Below are positions 57,201-64,000 of a stretch of DNA of 64,000 nt, one piece after another. Origin of the DNA: Vibrio sp. Hep-1b-8 (GTDB lineage: Bacteria; Pseudomonadota; Gammaproteobacteria; Enterobacterales; Vibrionaceae). Position numbers and translations under genes: made by a program. The notes beneath the pieces were generated by a model. It saw nothing but the letters and a program-made list of their open reading frames with translations. It did not search any database and had not been told where the DNA came from. The stretch is from positions 1-64,000 of the forward strand of contig NZ_QEWN01000111.1 of the NCBI RefSeq assembly GCF_006124995.1. Direction: 5' to 3'. Position 1 is the first letter of the stretch, and each line of letters opens with the position of its first letter.

Positions 57201-60200
57201 GCTAAACTCTTCACTCAGATTCGCGTTGTACTCAGTACCCTTACCTTTGTTTTCAAGACGCAGACGGTAAACCACTTTCTGCCCATCAACAGTATGGTTG
57301 TAGGTTCCCTTTTGCGTTGCATAACTAGCATCCGTGTAGGATTTATGCAGTTTTTCAACATTGGCTGGCAGCATATCTACCCTCTCTGACGGGAGATTAT
57401 GCTTACCATCAACCTTAGCAATATTTTGTATGGATCCGACCGCTTTATCCGACACATGCGCCTTAATCGTGTACTTAACGAAGGTGCCTGAAGGTTCAAA
57501 ACTGCTCGCAGCGAGGTCAAACACCGTATCTATATTGGTGTTGTTGGCGACAGAACCCGCGTTTGACAGCGATGAACCATCAACGTCGGTATTGATCGTC
57601 CAACTCGTAAATGCTGGACCTGTTGTGCCATCGAAATATTCGGTTGAGATTCCCTGAATATCATCAAAGATGGCAATGTCTTGTAAGTGAACATTGTTTT
57701 TGTTTTTGAGCAGGATCTGATACTCGATGTAACCACCAGGTGTGTATCCACCCGAGAGCTCGGTGCTACCGTCAACATCGTATATTTTAGTCACATGCTT
57801 CTCAAAGTCATATTTCTCAGTGTCGGCCTTCGACTCAGCACTCACTGTGTCACCGTCGACCTTGAGCAAGTTGACAATAATACCTACCGCATTGGCATTA
57901 ACTTTAGCACGAACAACATACTCAACCGTTTCACCAGCCGGAATTGAAGCATGCGTATTTATATCTTGGTTATTTACAATGGTTTTATCGAGATCGACTT
58001 CAGCATGCGGATTGCCACCAACAACCTTAGGTTCTATCGTCCAACCTTCTGGAAAAGCAACGCCTTCGCTACCATCAAGCAAACTCACTTTGATAGTTGA
58101 AAGTGCGTCGACAACAGGAATATTGTATGCTCCGCCCTTACCATCATTTTTGATCGTGAGATGGTAAGTCAGCTCAGCACCTGGTTGATAGTTTTTCTGC
58201 TCGACTGTTTTAGTAAACGCTAGATGGTAGGCGTACGGTTCAACCGTAATTCCACCAATAGTGATATCCCCTACGGCATCGTCACGTACTACGCCTTCGA
58301 CGGTATAGAGGACATAATCTCCACCTGCAACGTCTATGGTTGTCGTGATGTTTTCATTGTCCTTAACCACACCATCTAGCGTGCCGTCCGTTGTGCCATC
58401 GCCACCATCGCTGTCTTCTTTTTCAACCGCGACAGAGAAGGTGTCATTAAACGGGTTAGCATTCCTTCCATCTAAAAGCAGAACGCTTACTCCCTTAATG
58501 TTTTCAGCCACACGATAGTTATTGAAATAACCACGGTCAGAACTGACTTTTACTTTATAAGTCAGCGTGTCACCTGGTGCATAAAACGCACTCTTCTTAC
58601 CATTGACCAATAGTTCACGAGTCGTTGTGCCTCCACTATCCACTCGTTCCATTTCATGGTGCGACACATGCGACTCTTCCGAGACTTGTTTGTAATCACG
58701 GAAGATGTAGGCGTTGTTGGCGATGATAGGCTCTAATATCCCTGCTGAATCACGAGAACCAACCACGTTGTCTTTGACTCGAGCTTTGATCTTAACAGTG
58801 CGCGTCTCGCCAGCTGCTAGAGAAAACGAGCTGCTAACACTACCTGGAGGATAGACAAGATCTTCTGTAGTTTGACCTTGCCAACCGGCACCGTCACCGT
58901 AATCAAACTCCCAGTATTCAAATGGAGATTGGTCTTCATACTCTTCAAACTGATTGTTCTTCTTGTTGGCAAGTACCGACTTAATTTCCTTAATTGGATC
59001 AACAAGTTTCAGGTTGTCTGCCGTATTATCACTGTTGTTCTGTAAATAGATAAAGTAGGTCACATCCTGTCCCGGCGTGAAACGACTCACATCGGCAGTT
59101 TTTAGGATAGACACGTTCAGTTTTGCGCCACCACTGCCACCAATTTCGGCGGTCGCGGATTGGTCAAGATTATTAACTGGGTCGTGGATCTCTACTGTGT
59201 TAGACATTTCGTCTTTGCTGTAGTCATTTTTGACTAAACCGCGAATTTTATAGGTAACAAAACCCATCCCCTGAACCGTTTGAGGGTCAATATCAATACG
59301 GGTATCTATGTTACCGTTGTTGGGGTAGTTCGACTTCACATCAGGATAACTACCTGTTTTAAAAGGAGAGTTATTCTTATCTGTGATGGCCTGTATTGTC
59401 CATTCCGAAAACGCATTCATACCCGCGATATCATCAGTGACTTGCACTTCATTCGCGTAACCTGCACCACGGTTATAAACCGTGACATCAAACTCTACCC
59501 ACTGCCCCGGAATAAACTCATTCTCTTTGGTGGTTTTTACTACGACAACATTGGGCGCTTTTGGATAAACCACAGCAGCATCTTGCATCCCTGACTGAGA
59601 GTCTGAATCTGGAGTTTCAACTACGGCACTGTTGTCTATACGCTTATAGATAATTTCGTCACCATTACTGCGATCGATCTGAGCAGTAATGGTATAAACA
59701 ACCTCAACGTTTGGCGCAATCTGGGCGACGGTATCAAGATCTTTGTTATCTTCAAAAGTCCCGACCTTGGTGAAAGTACTATTGCCGTTTAGCAGTGGAT
59801 CATCCGAAATAATCTCTGCATTGATCGTCCAAGAAGAGAAGACTTTTTTCGAAACGTTGTCTGGTTCAAGTAGGCCTGCCTCAATCGTCGAAATGCTATC
59901 TTTGACTTTTACATTAGTGGCATAACCATTCCCTTTCGCATTGATAACACGCAGACGATAGGTGATCTGGTTTTCCATTTTGGAATAGCTGGTTTGATCG
60001 GTATGGAAGTTCGCATCGTTGTTTGTTTTTACTTCTTTGATCAGATTAATATTGAAATCTCGAGGATCCGAACCTCGGTCAGCATAGACGGAATCATCCA
60101 CTTTCACGCTGTTCTGAATATGACCATCCACCAATGGATTGGTCTTAGCTTCAATGGTGTAGATGACGTAACCGCGCGGCTCAATCGTTGCTTTTACATC

Positions 60201-62312
60201 CAGAATGTCAGGACTGCTCACACTACCACTGATGCCTGTGTCTGATGCCGTTGATGGTGAACCGTTTTCTTTATACGCTTGTGCGGTAATAGTCCAACTA
60301 TCGAATGCAGTAATCGTATTGCCAAAGATGTCGACAGTTTCTAGCTTATCGATGGCATCCATAACATGCACTTGGTCTGCAAAACCATCACCGTCATTAT
60401 CAACACGAATAGTGTAAGTTAGCGTATCACCTGAAGAGTAGTAACGTGAATCAACATCTTTACTCACAAGAAGGTTATCCTCAGGCATCTGCACACCCGA
60501 ACCTTCTTCTGTCACGTTATCACTACACGCAGGGTTATCATCGAGAATCAGACCCACGCTCGAATCGTTGACTTCGGCAGTAAGCTTGTAAGTCACGAAC
60601 TTACCAGGTGCAACATCTGGTGACACTGTCACTGGAGAGCTGGTCCACGAGCCATAGCTATATTGGCCATGATCGGTACCTTGATTATCTTCTGCGCTGA
60701 TAGGTTCCAGCTTCCAACGTTTGAAAGCCTGCCCCTGACCTGCACCAGCAGCCATATCTGTGGTAACACAAGTTAAGTCATCGACGATTTGCAGATCGTT
60801 AGCGAAATATTTTGACGAAGAGTTGGAAACTTTAATCTCATATTCAACGGTATTGCCCGGGATATACTCAGACTCTTTGGTCGTTTTAACGATCTTAATT
60901 TCAGAGTCAGAAACATTGAGCGTTCGCTCTGCAGCAAATATATTGCTGATTTGCGCGTCTTGCTCAAGCGCACCATCAGCGTTGAATATCGCCGCATTAG
61001 CCCCTTTTATCTCACCGATCGCGACGGGAGAAATACTCGCTTTAAGCTGATAAGTGATGCTTTCATTTGGGTAAATAGAAACTTGGTCATCAAAATCTAC
61101 ATCTAATTGAGACCCGAGGTCTTTATACTTGGAAAGAGAATTGCCACCAATATCGGCCACCTCAACACTCCACTGAGCGAATGGATTACCAGATAAGTCG
61201 CTGCTATTGTGCTCAGGTTGTAAGTTGTTACCTAAACCTAAGTCAGTGATCAGTTGTTTGATATTGTGTTTAACATGATAGCCGTAAGCAATGCCTTGAC
61301 CGCGGTTGCTAACTTTAACAGTAAAGACACGCTCTGAACTAACCAGATATGGCGATGCATTATTGAGTGTATGTTCAATACTAACTATGGGCTGAGCTGG
61401 GGGAGTGATTTGCTCATCACTTTCAATATTGCCTTCTTTGGTATGCGCTGTTGCTGAAGTGACAATGTCTCCAACAAGATCGTTAGCTACCGTCGTTGTA
61501 ACGGTATAGGTCAGCTTGCCTCCTACCACAATCTTTGCGTCTGTAACCGCCAGATCACCGCTCGTAGCAAAAGTACCAAGTTCACTGCCACTACCGGTTG
61601 TTTTACCACTAATGGTGACATTACTAAACGGAGATGAAGTTGCTCCGTTGCTATGCTCGACAGCCAGTGATTCGAACGCTTGATTGATATCAAGACCTTG
61701 AACTCGATAACTGCCTGTGTTGGTCACCGTGAGAGTATACGTCAGTGAATCACCGACGAGGTACTCATCTTTATCTGCCGAGAGCGCCAGTTCATATTGG
61801 TAAGGAACTGGGTTAAAAACACTCGCCACACTCGGTACAAACACTTCTGCGCTACCATCGCCATCAACGTCTGCTCTAACCGTGGTTTTGCCAAGTTCTA
61901 TTTTACCAATCGCATCATCACTCACTTTGGCTTGGATGACATAATCGTTGCTACCGAATGGGAATAACTTTGCATCAGATACCGACAGATTCGAATCACT
62001 GCTGGTAAACGAACCAGGGTTTGACCCCCAACTATTTGAAGCCGTAATTGTGACTGAACTAAACGCTTTACCACGGCCAGACTCGGTGTTGGTCTGTGTA
62101 TCCCAGACAAGGTCTTCCACTTCTACGTCACGGAATGTTTTCGCAGTAGTATTTTTTACAGTGACATAATAATCAATCAACTGACCATTTTCGTATGTCG
62201 AACTTGCAGGTGTAACAACAACTTCTATATCTGCCGCAAAGGCTTGTATAGAAAACATTGCCAATAACACTGTGATTAAAGAATACAGTTTTGAAGGAAT
62301 CTGGTTTAGCAA
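51249..62312 (-). CDS. Giant secreted DUF11-type repeat protein (3687 aa)
   Basis: This very large exported protein has a signal peptide (hydrophobic LITVLLAMFSIQAFA), then about 23 tandem beta-sandwich repeats of roughly 120-170 residues, ending near residue 3400. Each repeat runs: YxPG..vxY.I.v.N.g.g.A.dv.v.D.i, then AF.SWTI, then an acidic D-I-D-x-x-x-D-I-A-P stretch, then xTIxGxVxxxAxGxIxNxA. The last repeat (about 3250-3400) is a canonical DUF11 domain. The C-terminus (about 3405-3687) holds SdrD-B-like pieces: GKVFEDHNKDGFQ and, after a long insert, DGIPGVRLLTVEG and TDQYGRYHVP. The only in-frame start near the signal peptide is TTG. No sortase signal or autotransporter barrel is present. 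I infer a surface fibre or adhesin. Confidence 0.85.
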   Translation of the reverse strand: MLNQIPSKLYSLITVLLAMFSIQAFAADIEVVVTPASSTYENGQLIDYYVTVKNTTAKTFRDVEVEDLVWDTQTNTESGRGKAFSSVTITASNSWGSNPGSFTSSDSNLSVSDAKLFPFGSNDYVIQAKVSDDAIGKIELGKTTVRADVDGDGSAEVFVPSVASVFNPVPYQYELALSADKDEYLVGDSLTYTLTVTNTGSYRVQGLDINQAFESLAVEHSNGATSSPFSNVTISGKTTGSGSELGTFATSGDLAVTDAKIVVGGKLTYTVTTTVANDLVGDIVTSATAHTKEGNIESDEQITPPAQPIVSIEHTLNNASPYLVSSERVFTVKVSNRGQGIAYGYHVKHNIKQLITDLGLGNNLQPEHNSSDLSGNPFAQWSVEVADIGGNSLSKYKDLGSQLDVDFDDQVSIYPNESITYQLKASISPVAIGEIKGANAAIFNADGALEQDAQISNIFAAERTLNVSDSEIKIVKTTKESEYIPGNTVEYEIKVSNSSSKYFANDLQIVDDLTCVTTDMAAGAGQGQAFKRWKLEPISAEDNQGTDHGQYSYGSWTSSPVTVSPDVAPGKFVTYKLTAEVNDSSVGLILDDNPACSDNVTEEGSGVQMPEDNLLVSKDVDSRYYSSGDTLTYTIRVDNDGDGFADQVHVMDAIDKLETVDIFGNTITAFDSWTITAQAYKENGSPSTASDTGISGSVSSPDILDVKATIEPRGYVIYTIEAKTNPLVDGHIQNSVKVDDSVYADRGSDPRDFNINLIKEVKTNNDANFHTDQTSYSKMENQITYRLRVINAKGNGYATNVKVKDSISTIEAGLLEPDNVSKKVFSSWTINAEIISDDPLLNGNSTFTKVGTFEDNKDLDTVAQIAPNVEVVYTITAQIDRSNGDEIIYKRIDNSAVVETPDSDSQSGMQDAAVVYPKAPNVVVVKTTKENEFIPGQWVEFDVTVYNRGAGYANEVQVTDDIAGMNAFSEWTIQAITDKNNSPFKTGSYPDVKSNYPNNGNIDTRIDIDPQTVQGMGFVTYKIRGLVKNDYSKDEMSNTVEIHDPVNNLDQSATAEIGGSGGAKLNVSILKTADVSRFTPGQDVTYFIYLQNNSDNTADNLKLVDPIKEIKSVLANKKNNQFEEYEDQSPFEYWEFDYGDGAGWQGQTTEDLVYPPGSVSSSFSLAAGETRTVKIKARVKDNVVGSRDSAGILEPIIANNAYIFRDYKQVSEESHVSHHEMERVDSGGTTTRELLVNGKKSAFYAPGDTLTYKVKVSSDRGYFNNYRVAENIKGVSVLLLDGRNANPFNDTFSVAVEKEDSDGGDGTTDGTLDGVVKDNENITTTIDVAGGDYVLYTVEGVVRDDAVGDITIGGITVEPYAYHLAFTKTVEQKNYQPGAELTYHLTIKNDGKGGAYNIPVVDALSTIKVSLLDGSEGVAFPEGWTIEPKVVGGNPHAEVDLDKTIVNNQDINTHASIPAGETVEYVVRAKVNANAVGIIVNLLKVDGDTVSAESKADTEKYDFEKHVTKIYDVDGSTELSGGYTPGGYIEYQILLKNKNNVHLQDIAIFDDIQGISTEYFDGTTGPAFTSWTINTDVDGSSLSNAGSVANNTNIDTVFDLAASSFEPSGTFVKYTIKAHVSDKAVGSIQNIAKVDGKHNLPSERVDMLPANVEKLHKSYTDASYATQKGTYNHTVDGQKVVYRLRLENKGKGTEYNANLSEEFSKLKSKLAQIAAGQPDNQQGVVYQPATWLVSVAKSDEVTTDIGSFVGGTDVDIDIPKLSIAANGWIDIKMESRIRDDAVTAVTIQPKYNGAGFGKSQINPETSNLDVSKEIVSIGGRPYSNGDTYKPGEEVIYQFTVTNTTPVWRDNAVLRDLLSNITVEVLGGNVTQALLDTEITHTISTGLDGDIDTYLPPYDKTGDLDIVADIAPREEIQFLIKGTIRPDALGTIDANQATGGNHQVATPEIPPVAPDLVFEKLVTNTTADGSSCSFPSNSGSGCEYNPAGQVSYTITVENRGEGIANDVAIIDKLNAISTSTGAKAFSGLSTTIIEQPSSDRFFISGNYSGNMPLDATFDLMPGDKVVFGLIGIVDADATGTITNIAKVDSQDSNSIVLGQGDADIIAAKSTDTPSYTPGGEVRYTMYVANRADSNADVRVQDEISKFTVLTADGSMQTALKSWTTNATFVSNISAAHNDASTIQTSGDIDAVVKLGAAGTEPTVLKIEVVGQVRDDAIGKFGNTLYVDNKQYDLQQHFIYPQQGALTVTKQASLSPALYAPGDSIGFDIVIENTGAGYLQNLHVEDIASSIRADVVDSLLPGRVFNSWDSATSSITIVDPSVSKTIVIDQSAFDAPDGFSGDFNLAPGSQIQLHLEGTVNSNVIGAITNQVSVTADDVDGANDTATYLPMDAEVTVSKTVDKSVYQAQDTLTYTLVLTNTQRVWATDVKVTDLVDRISAETIYGSTISVFDPATIEISAVSSNGNTSLPALSGNYIDNTIDIAPQDIVTITIKGQLKPEIIGEVRNVVQLEYDGKTLEDEAISTPLTPTIEVTKEPLDPLYTPGMVNGFEIKIVNKDAAFANDIVLEDLISAVMVSTADGVDRQAFSRWTVSYSANDPMTSVDKRSYAWNSDINATIDLAPNDTITFTIQGEVDAKAIGDIVNTAKVAYDGKNFEPSATITPKPADISVTKIADQEFYQAGQSAQFVVTITNGGEGFANDVIIKDIMNDVLVTLVDGSNGTAFESWTVKTQLSDVTSSLTSVPSGNNPDIDTIADIAPNSTVTFTINGTVNRYATTDIINQVSVEFSGQPTLNAEAIIKHRPVSLTLEKYVGETGTETEMAYEPGKESVFRVIVANQNEAFVAGIQLKDLLDSMVVDTVNGAKEAAFSSWNIEVNKGNELTTISPDPSGDNKQVDSIVNLAPNDTLELVIKGTVNEFANGQIDNKASMVINNSGRPQRSTAVASLIPEPDNVVISESADNPIYKAGQAATFRITLVNDSKGFANDIVLRNAISRMKVPTKPDVTSGDREVVNAFTDWNITATSTDPRTNINVGTLAANDDIDISGDIAPGDTVEIAITGTIDARAMGEIINTTHKIDESQSATPSTRNVSVETVSAMITPQAVSFAIDKTTDKGENAEYTNDDSELTYILRVSNEGSATISGAQMVDEITKLVGANGNALFTTWKGTIEEWPSGQKKGEFTDKDLMLPDGALSLDLLPYMGNGYVIKITGELNKGLDDNITNTFTVTDPATGISASDDVTIHVKKFADNEGELLVTKEALKTDAQVGDVVEYEVTIINNNESEFKNVKLVDRYPSGFAYVPGSTEITNSGPDGQFDTNDDVINTDDPAVTSTLTFNVGDMLAYGGADKTITEQVRIRYLLRVTVGATFGKYVNSAVAMAPPEGQVTGALEEKSNTATATVEVMPDKVFDTASIIGKVFEDHNKDGFQADATAFEVKLSANVSDRDYIANTTVMIRDGKEHHLKDRSHTRGEHTGNVYGVQVNQAGEFKHNYGHAVESKKQSKQFDSVLVAGYEIDELYGMSKNRTLPSSNKVSFQLETKTKEGFSFSVITESGTRLVFDREGNISSNHVGDKQQGLSAENLDVTRNLFKDGDHYLWEIVIENKGIYEDGIPGVRLLTVEGIVIETDQYGRYHVPDQWVLDKKGKNFLVKVDTDSLPTGMKVISENPRVQRISPNKLTKFNFSVSVEDKE

Positions 62313-62520
62313 AACGGTTTCATCCCATTGTCTAATTACTGCTATCGCGATTGTTTTATTTCTTGATTAGCAGCGGTTGAGCAAGCTACGCATTATTGTT
62401 TTGAACGGTCATCGGTTGTCACTGCACTGTCAGAAAGCATCTATTGAGTGTAAAAAATATCAAATACTCAAATTTGAGATACCTTTAAAGCCCGTTATTC
62501 TGAAATATCCTACATAATGG
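62313..62520. promoter_or_regulatory. Leader region of the giant repeat-protein operon
   Basis: These 208 noncoding bases separate the DM13 gene from the giant gene. They should hold the operon promoter. A perfect 12-base palindrome is present (CTCAAATTTGAG, 62467-62478). An ATG at about 62326 (MKPFC then stop) overlaps the TTG start in another frame. I could not assign a promoter with confidence. Confidence 0.5.
62467..62478. repeat. Perfect 12-base palindrome, possible operator
   Basis: CTCAAATTTGAG lies about 155-165 bases before the giant gene start and about 45 bases upstream-side of the DM13 stop. Placement fits a dimeric regulator site. The protein that would bind is unknown. Confidence 0.35.
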
Positions 62521-63000
62521 TTATTTATATCTTGCCGACGTAATAAACTGGTCAAAGCTTTCACACCAGATGATAACGGTGTCGTATTTAGCCGCATCAA
62601 ACCCTGTTGGAAGAGTGACAGTAAAGCGATCGAAACTTTTGACATCACCAACCTGAACCATCTGTTCTTTTTGCGCTAAAAAATCTGCTTCGACTTCAAT
62701 AAAGGTTGGCGAAAAATATAACTTGTAGTCGGGCCCAGGAGCCAACTCGCCAACAAAGGCAACTTCATCTTGGCTGATGGAAAGTGAACCTTCTCCCCAA
62801 TGTAAAAAATCACTATCTTTGCGATCTTTTTGAAAACTCGCAGTATAAATAGCCTGCGTGGTGATACTTTGCACCTTCTGCATCGTAGGAGATGGAGGTT
62901 GAGTGAGAATGGGCAACGCATAAATTCCTAATGCGAAGCCCAATGCGATACACATCGTGTGTGTTAGCAGCAGCAATATCCTTTTCATCCTGACACTCAC
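62521..63000 (-). CDS. DM13-domain protein, membrane-anchored
   Basis: This protein is about 155-159 residues with one N-terminal membrane helix or signal anchor (LLLLTHTMCIALGFALGIYA) and a C-terminal DM13 domain (about 55-155). The domain shows GEGSLSIS, ELAPGPDYKLYFSP, the VGDVKSFDRFTVTLP strand and IIWCESFDQFITSARY, with the Cys thought to be a redox or ligand site in DM13 proteins. The start is either GTG at 63000 or ATG at 62988; neither has a well-spaced ribosome site. It precedes the giant gene in the same direction by 208 bases, and its role is unknown. Confidence 0.75.
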   Translation of the reverse strand: MSVRMKRILLLLTHTMCIALGFALGIYALPILTQPPSPTMQKVQSITTQAIYTASFQKDRKDSDFLHWGEGSLSISQDEVAFVGELAPGPDYKLYFSPTFIEVEADFLAQKEQMVQVGDVKSFDRFTVTLPTGFDAAKYDTVIIWCESFDQFITSARYK

Positions 63001-63064
63001 TTGAAAAACTCACTGCTATAAATGTACATGATCTTTAATGAAATATCATTGTTGAATTAGATAC

Positions 63065-64000
63065 TTATTGGTAATTAAGAGCTGTTTTCTCTGCCAATGT
63101 CACAATAACTTTTACCGCTTGCTCCATTCCCTCTATCGAAACGAACTCATGGATGCCATGAAAGTTGTAACCACCGGTGAAAATGTTAGGGCATGGCAGG
63201 CCCATAAATGATAATCGCGCACCATCCGTACCACCACGAATTGGCTTAATCTGGGGCTGAACATCACACGCAATCATCGCTTGTTTCGCTAACTCTATGA
63301 TATGCGGATACGGCTCCACTTGCTCTTTCATGTTGAAGTAGCTATCGGTTAACTGCAATTCAACTGAACCGTGCGTTAATTGACTGTTCAACTCGGCAAC
63401 TTTTTCAATCATAAATTGTTTACGAGCCGCTTGCCCTTCACGGTCAAAGTCTCGGATGATGTAGCCCAGCTCGCTACGCGCAACCGACATACTCGCGGAC
63501 TTCAGATGGTAGAAACCCTGATAGCCATCAGTGCACTCAGGAGTCTCGTCACTTGGCATCATCATTTGGAACTGAGCAGCAATGTTCATTGAGTTGACCA
63601 TCTTGTCTTTTGCTGTTCCAGGATGAACATTGACACCATGACAAATAACATCAGCACTGGTCGCATTGAAGTTCTCAAATTCCAGCTCACCGACCGGACC
63701 ACCATCAATGGTGTAAGCCCACTCGGCCCCGAACCTTGCCACATCAAACTTGTCAGCACCTCGGCCGATCTCTTCGTCCGGCGTAAAGCCAATACAGATC
63801 TCACCGTGAGGGATTTCGGGATGGGCGATAAGCTCCGCCATAGCAGAAATAATTTCCGCAATGCCTGCTTTATTGTCTGCCCCAAGTAACGTTGTCCCAT
63901 CTGTGGTAATCAAGTTATGCCCATGTAATTGATGCAAATCGGGATATTGAATTGGAGAGAGTATTTGGTCACCTTTGCCTAACGCAATATCGCCACCCTG
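63065..64000 (-). CDS. pepT: Peptidase T (tripeptide aminopeptidase), 5' end outside window
   Basis: This cytoplasmic M20-family zinc peptidase removes the N-terminal residue from tripeptides. The frame stays open to the window edge; 312 codons are visible, about three-quarters of the usual 410. Visible motifs are [13 protein letters not shown] (metal Asp), [13 protein letters not shown] (catalytic and metal Glu), [17 protein letters not shown] (metal Asp), [20 protein letters not shown] and the C-terminal [10 protein letters not shown] with the metal His. The gene appears intact so far as seen. Confidence 0.95.
   Translation of the reverse strand, partial: QGGDIALGKGDQILSPIQYPDLHQLHGHNLITTDGTTLLGADNKAGIAEIISAMAELIAHPEIPHGEICIGFTPDEEIGRGADKFDVARFGAEWAYTIDGGPVGELEFENFNATSADVICHGVNVHPGTAKDKMVNSMNIAAQFQMMMPSDETPECTDGYQGFYHLKSASMSVARSELGYIIRDFDREGQAARKQFMIEKVAELNSQLTHGSVELQLTDSYFNMKEQVEPYPHIIELAKQAMIACDVQPQIKPIRGGTDGARLSFMGLPCPNIFTGGYNFHGIHEFVSIEGMEQAVKVIVTLAEKTALNYQ

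Noticed and set aside
53079..61050. Many plus-strand open frames of 80-140 codons opposite the giant gene
   Set aside because: They are low-complexity mirror images of the repeat protein's codons, without ribosome sites or recognisable domains.
51249..62312. Possible CRISPR-like or DNA repeat array suggested by the periodic structure
   Set aside because: The periodicity is at the protein level with diverged DNA; no short identical repeats with spacers are visible.

Overview
The window looks like a piece of a Vibrio (Vibrionaceae) chromosome. The evidence is its moderate GC, many environmental-sensing and c-di-GMP genes, a vctPDGC-like iron-siderophore transporter, a yejABEF peptide importer, and an lld lactate locus. 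All gene calls come from reading the translated sequence and from motif recognition; no database search was run.

Layout. 1-1.2 kb: right end of an IS3-family insertion sequence that cuts a gene of unknown function. 1.7-3.6 kb: a stand-alone acetate kinase and a CueR-type copper regulator. 3.6-7.3 kb: an iron-chelate ABC importer read leftwards from a predicted Fur box. 7.5-14.4 kb: a signalling block with an HD-GYP response regulator, a divergent hybrid histidine kinase and a chemoreceptor; the last two share the same periplasmic sensor domain. 14.5-21.2 kb: an S4 RNA-binding protein, a family-3 solute-binding protein, LuxR- and LysR-type regulators, a PAS-GGDEF-EAL protein and an M16-like protein without its zinc motif. 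21.3-26.8 kb: yejABEF. 27-34.2 kb: Nudix, GNAT and Lon-like protease genes mixed with three broken genes: the tail of ldhA, an internally deleted ABC ATPase behind a Fur box, and an internally deleted L-lactate permease. 34.4-40.2 kb: lactate dehydrogenase genes, a PhzF-like gene and a small lipase-like hydrolase. 40.2-46.7 kb: an active-type M16 lipoprotein peptidase, an ArsR regulator, a PTS-EIIC/EAL fusion and an MscS channel. 46.8-62.3 kb: three leftward genes ending at one terminator. They encode a 3687-residue repeat protein, a 1177-residue predicted outer-membrane barrel and a lipoprotein with two OmpA domains. 62.5-64 kb: a DM13 protein and the start-truncated pepT.

The most striking feature is the 46.8-62.3 kb locus. 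The giant protein has a signal peptide, about 23 DUF11-like repeats of roughly 120-170 residues and a C-terminal SdrD-B-like module. The next gene should sit in the outer membrane, and the third should tie the outer membrane to peptidoglycan. I infer a cell-surface or envelope-spanning fibre system. The parts are recognisable families, but I know of no function for the assembly.

Two other themes run through the window. Three proteins carry c-di-GMP phosphodiesterase domains (HD-GYP, EAL and the EIIC-EAL fusion). Gene decay is concentrated between 28 and 34 kb; it hits lactate metabolism twice and a Fur-controlled locus once.
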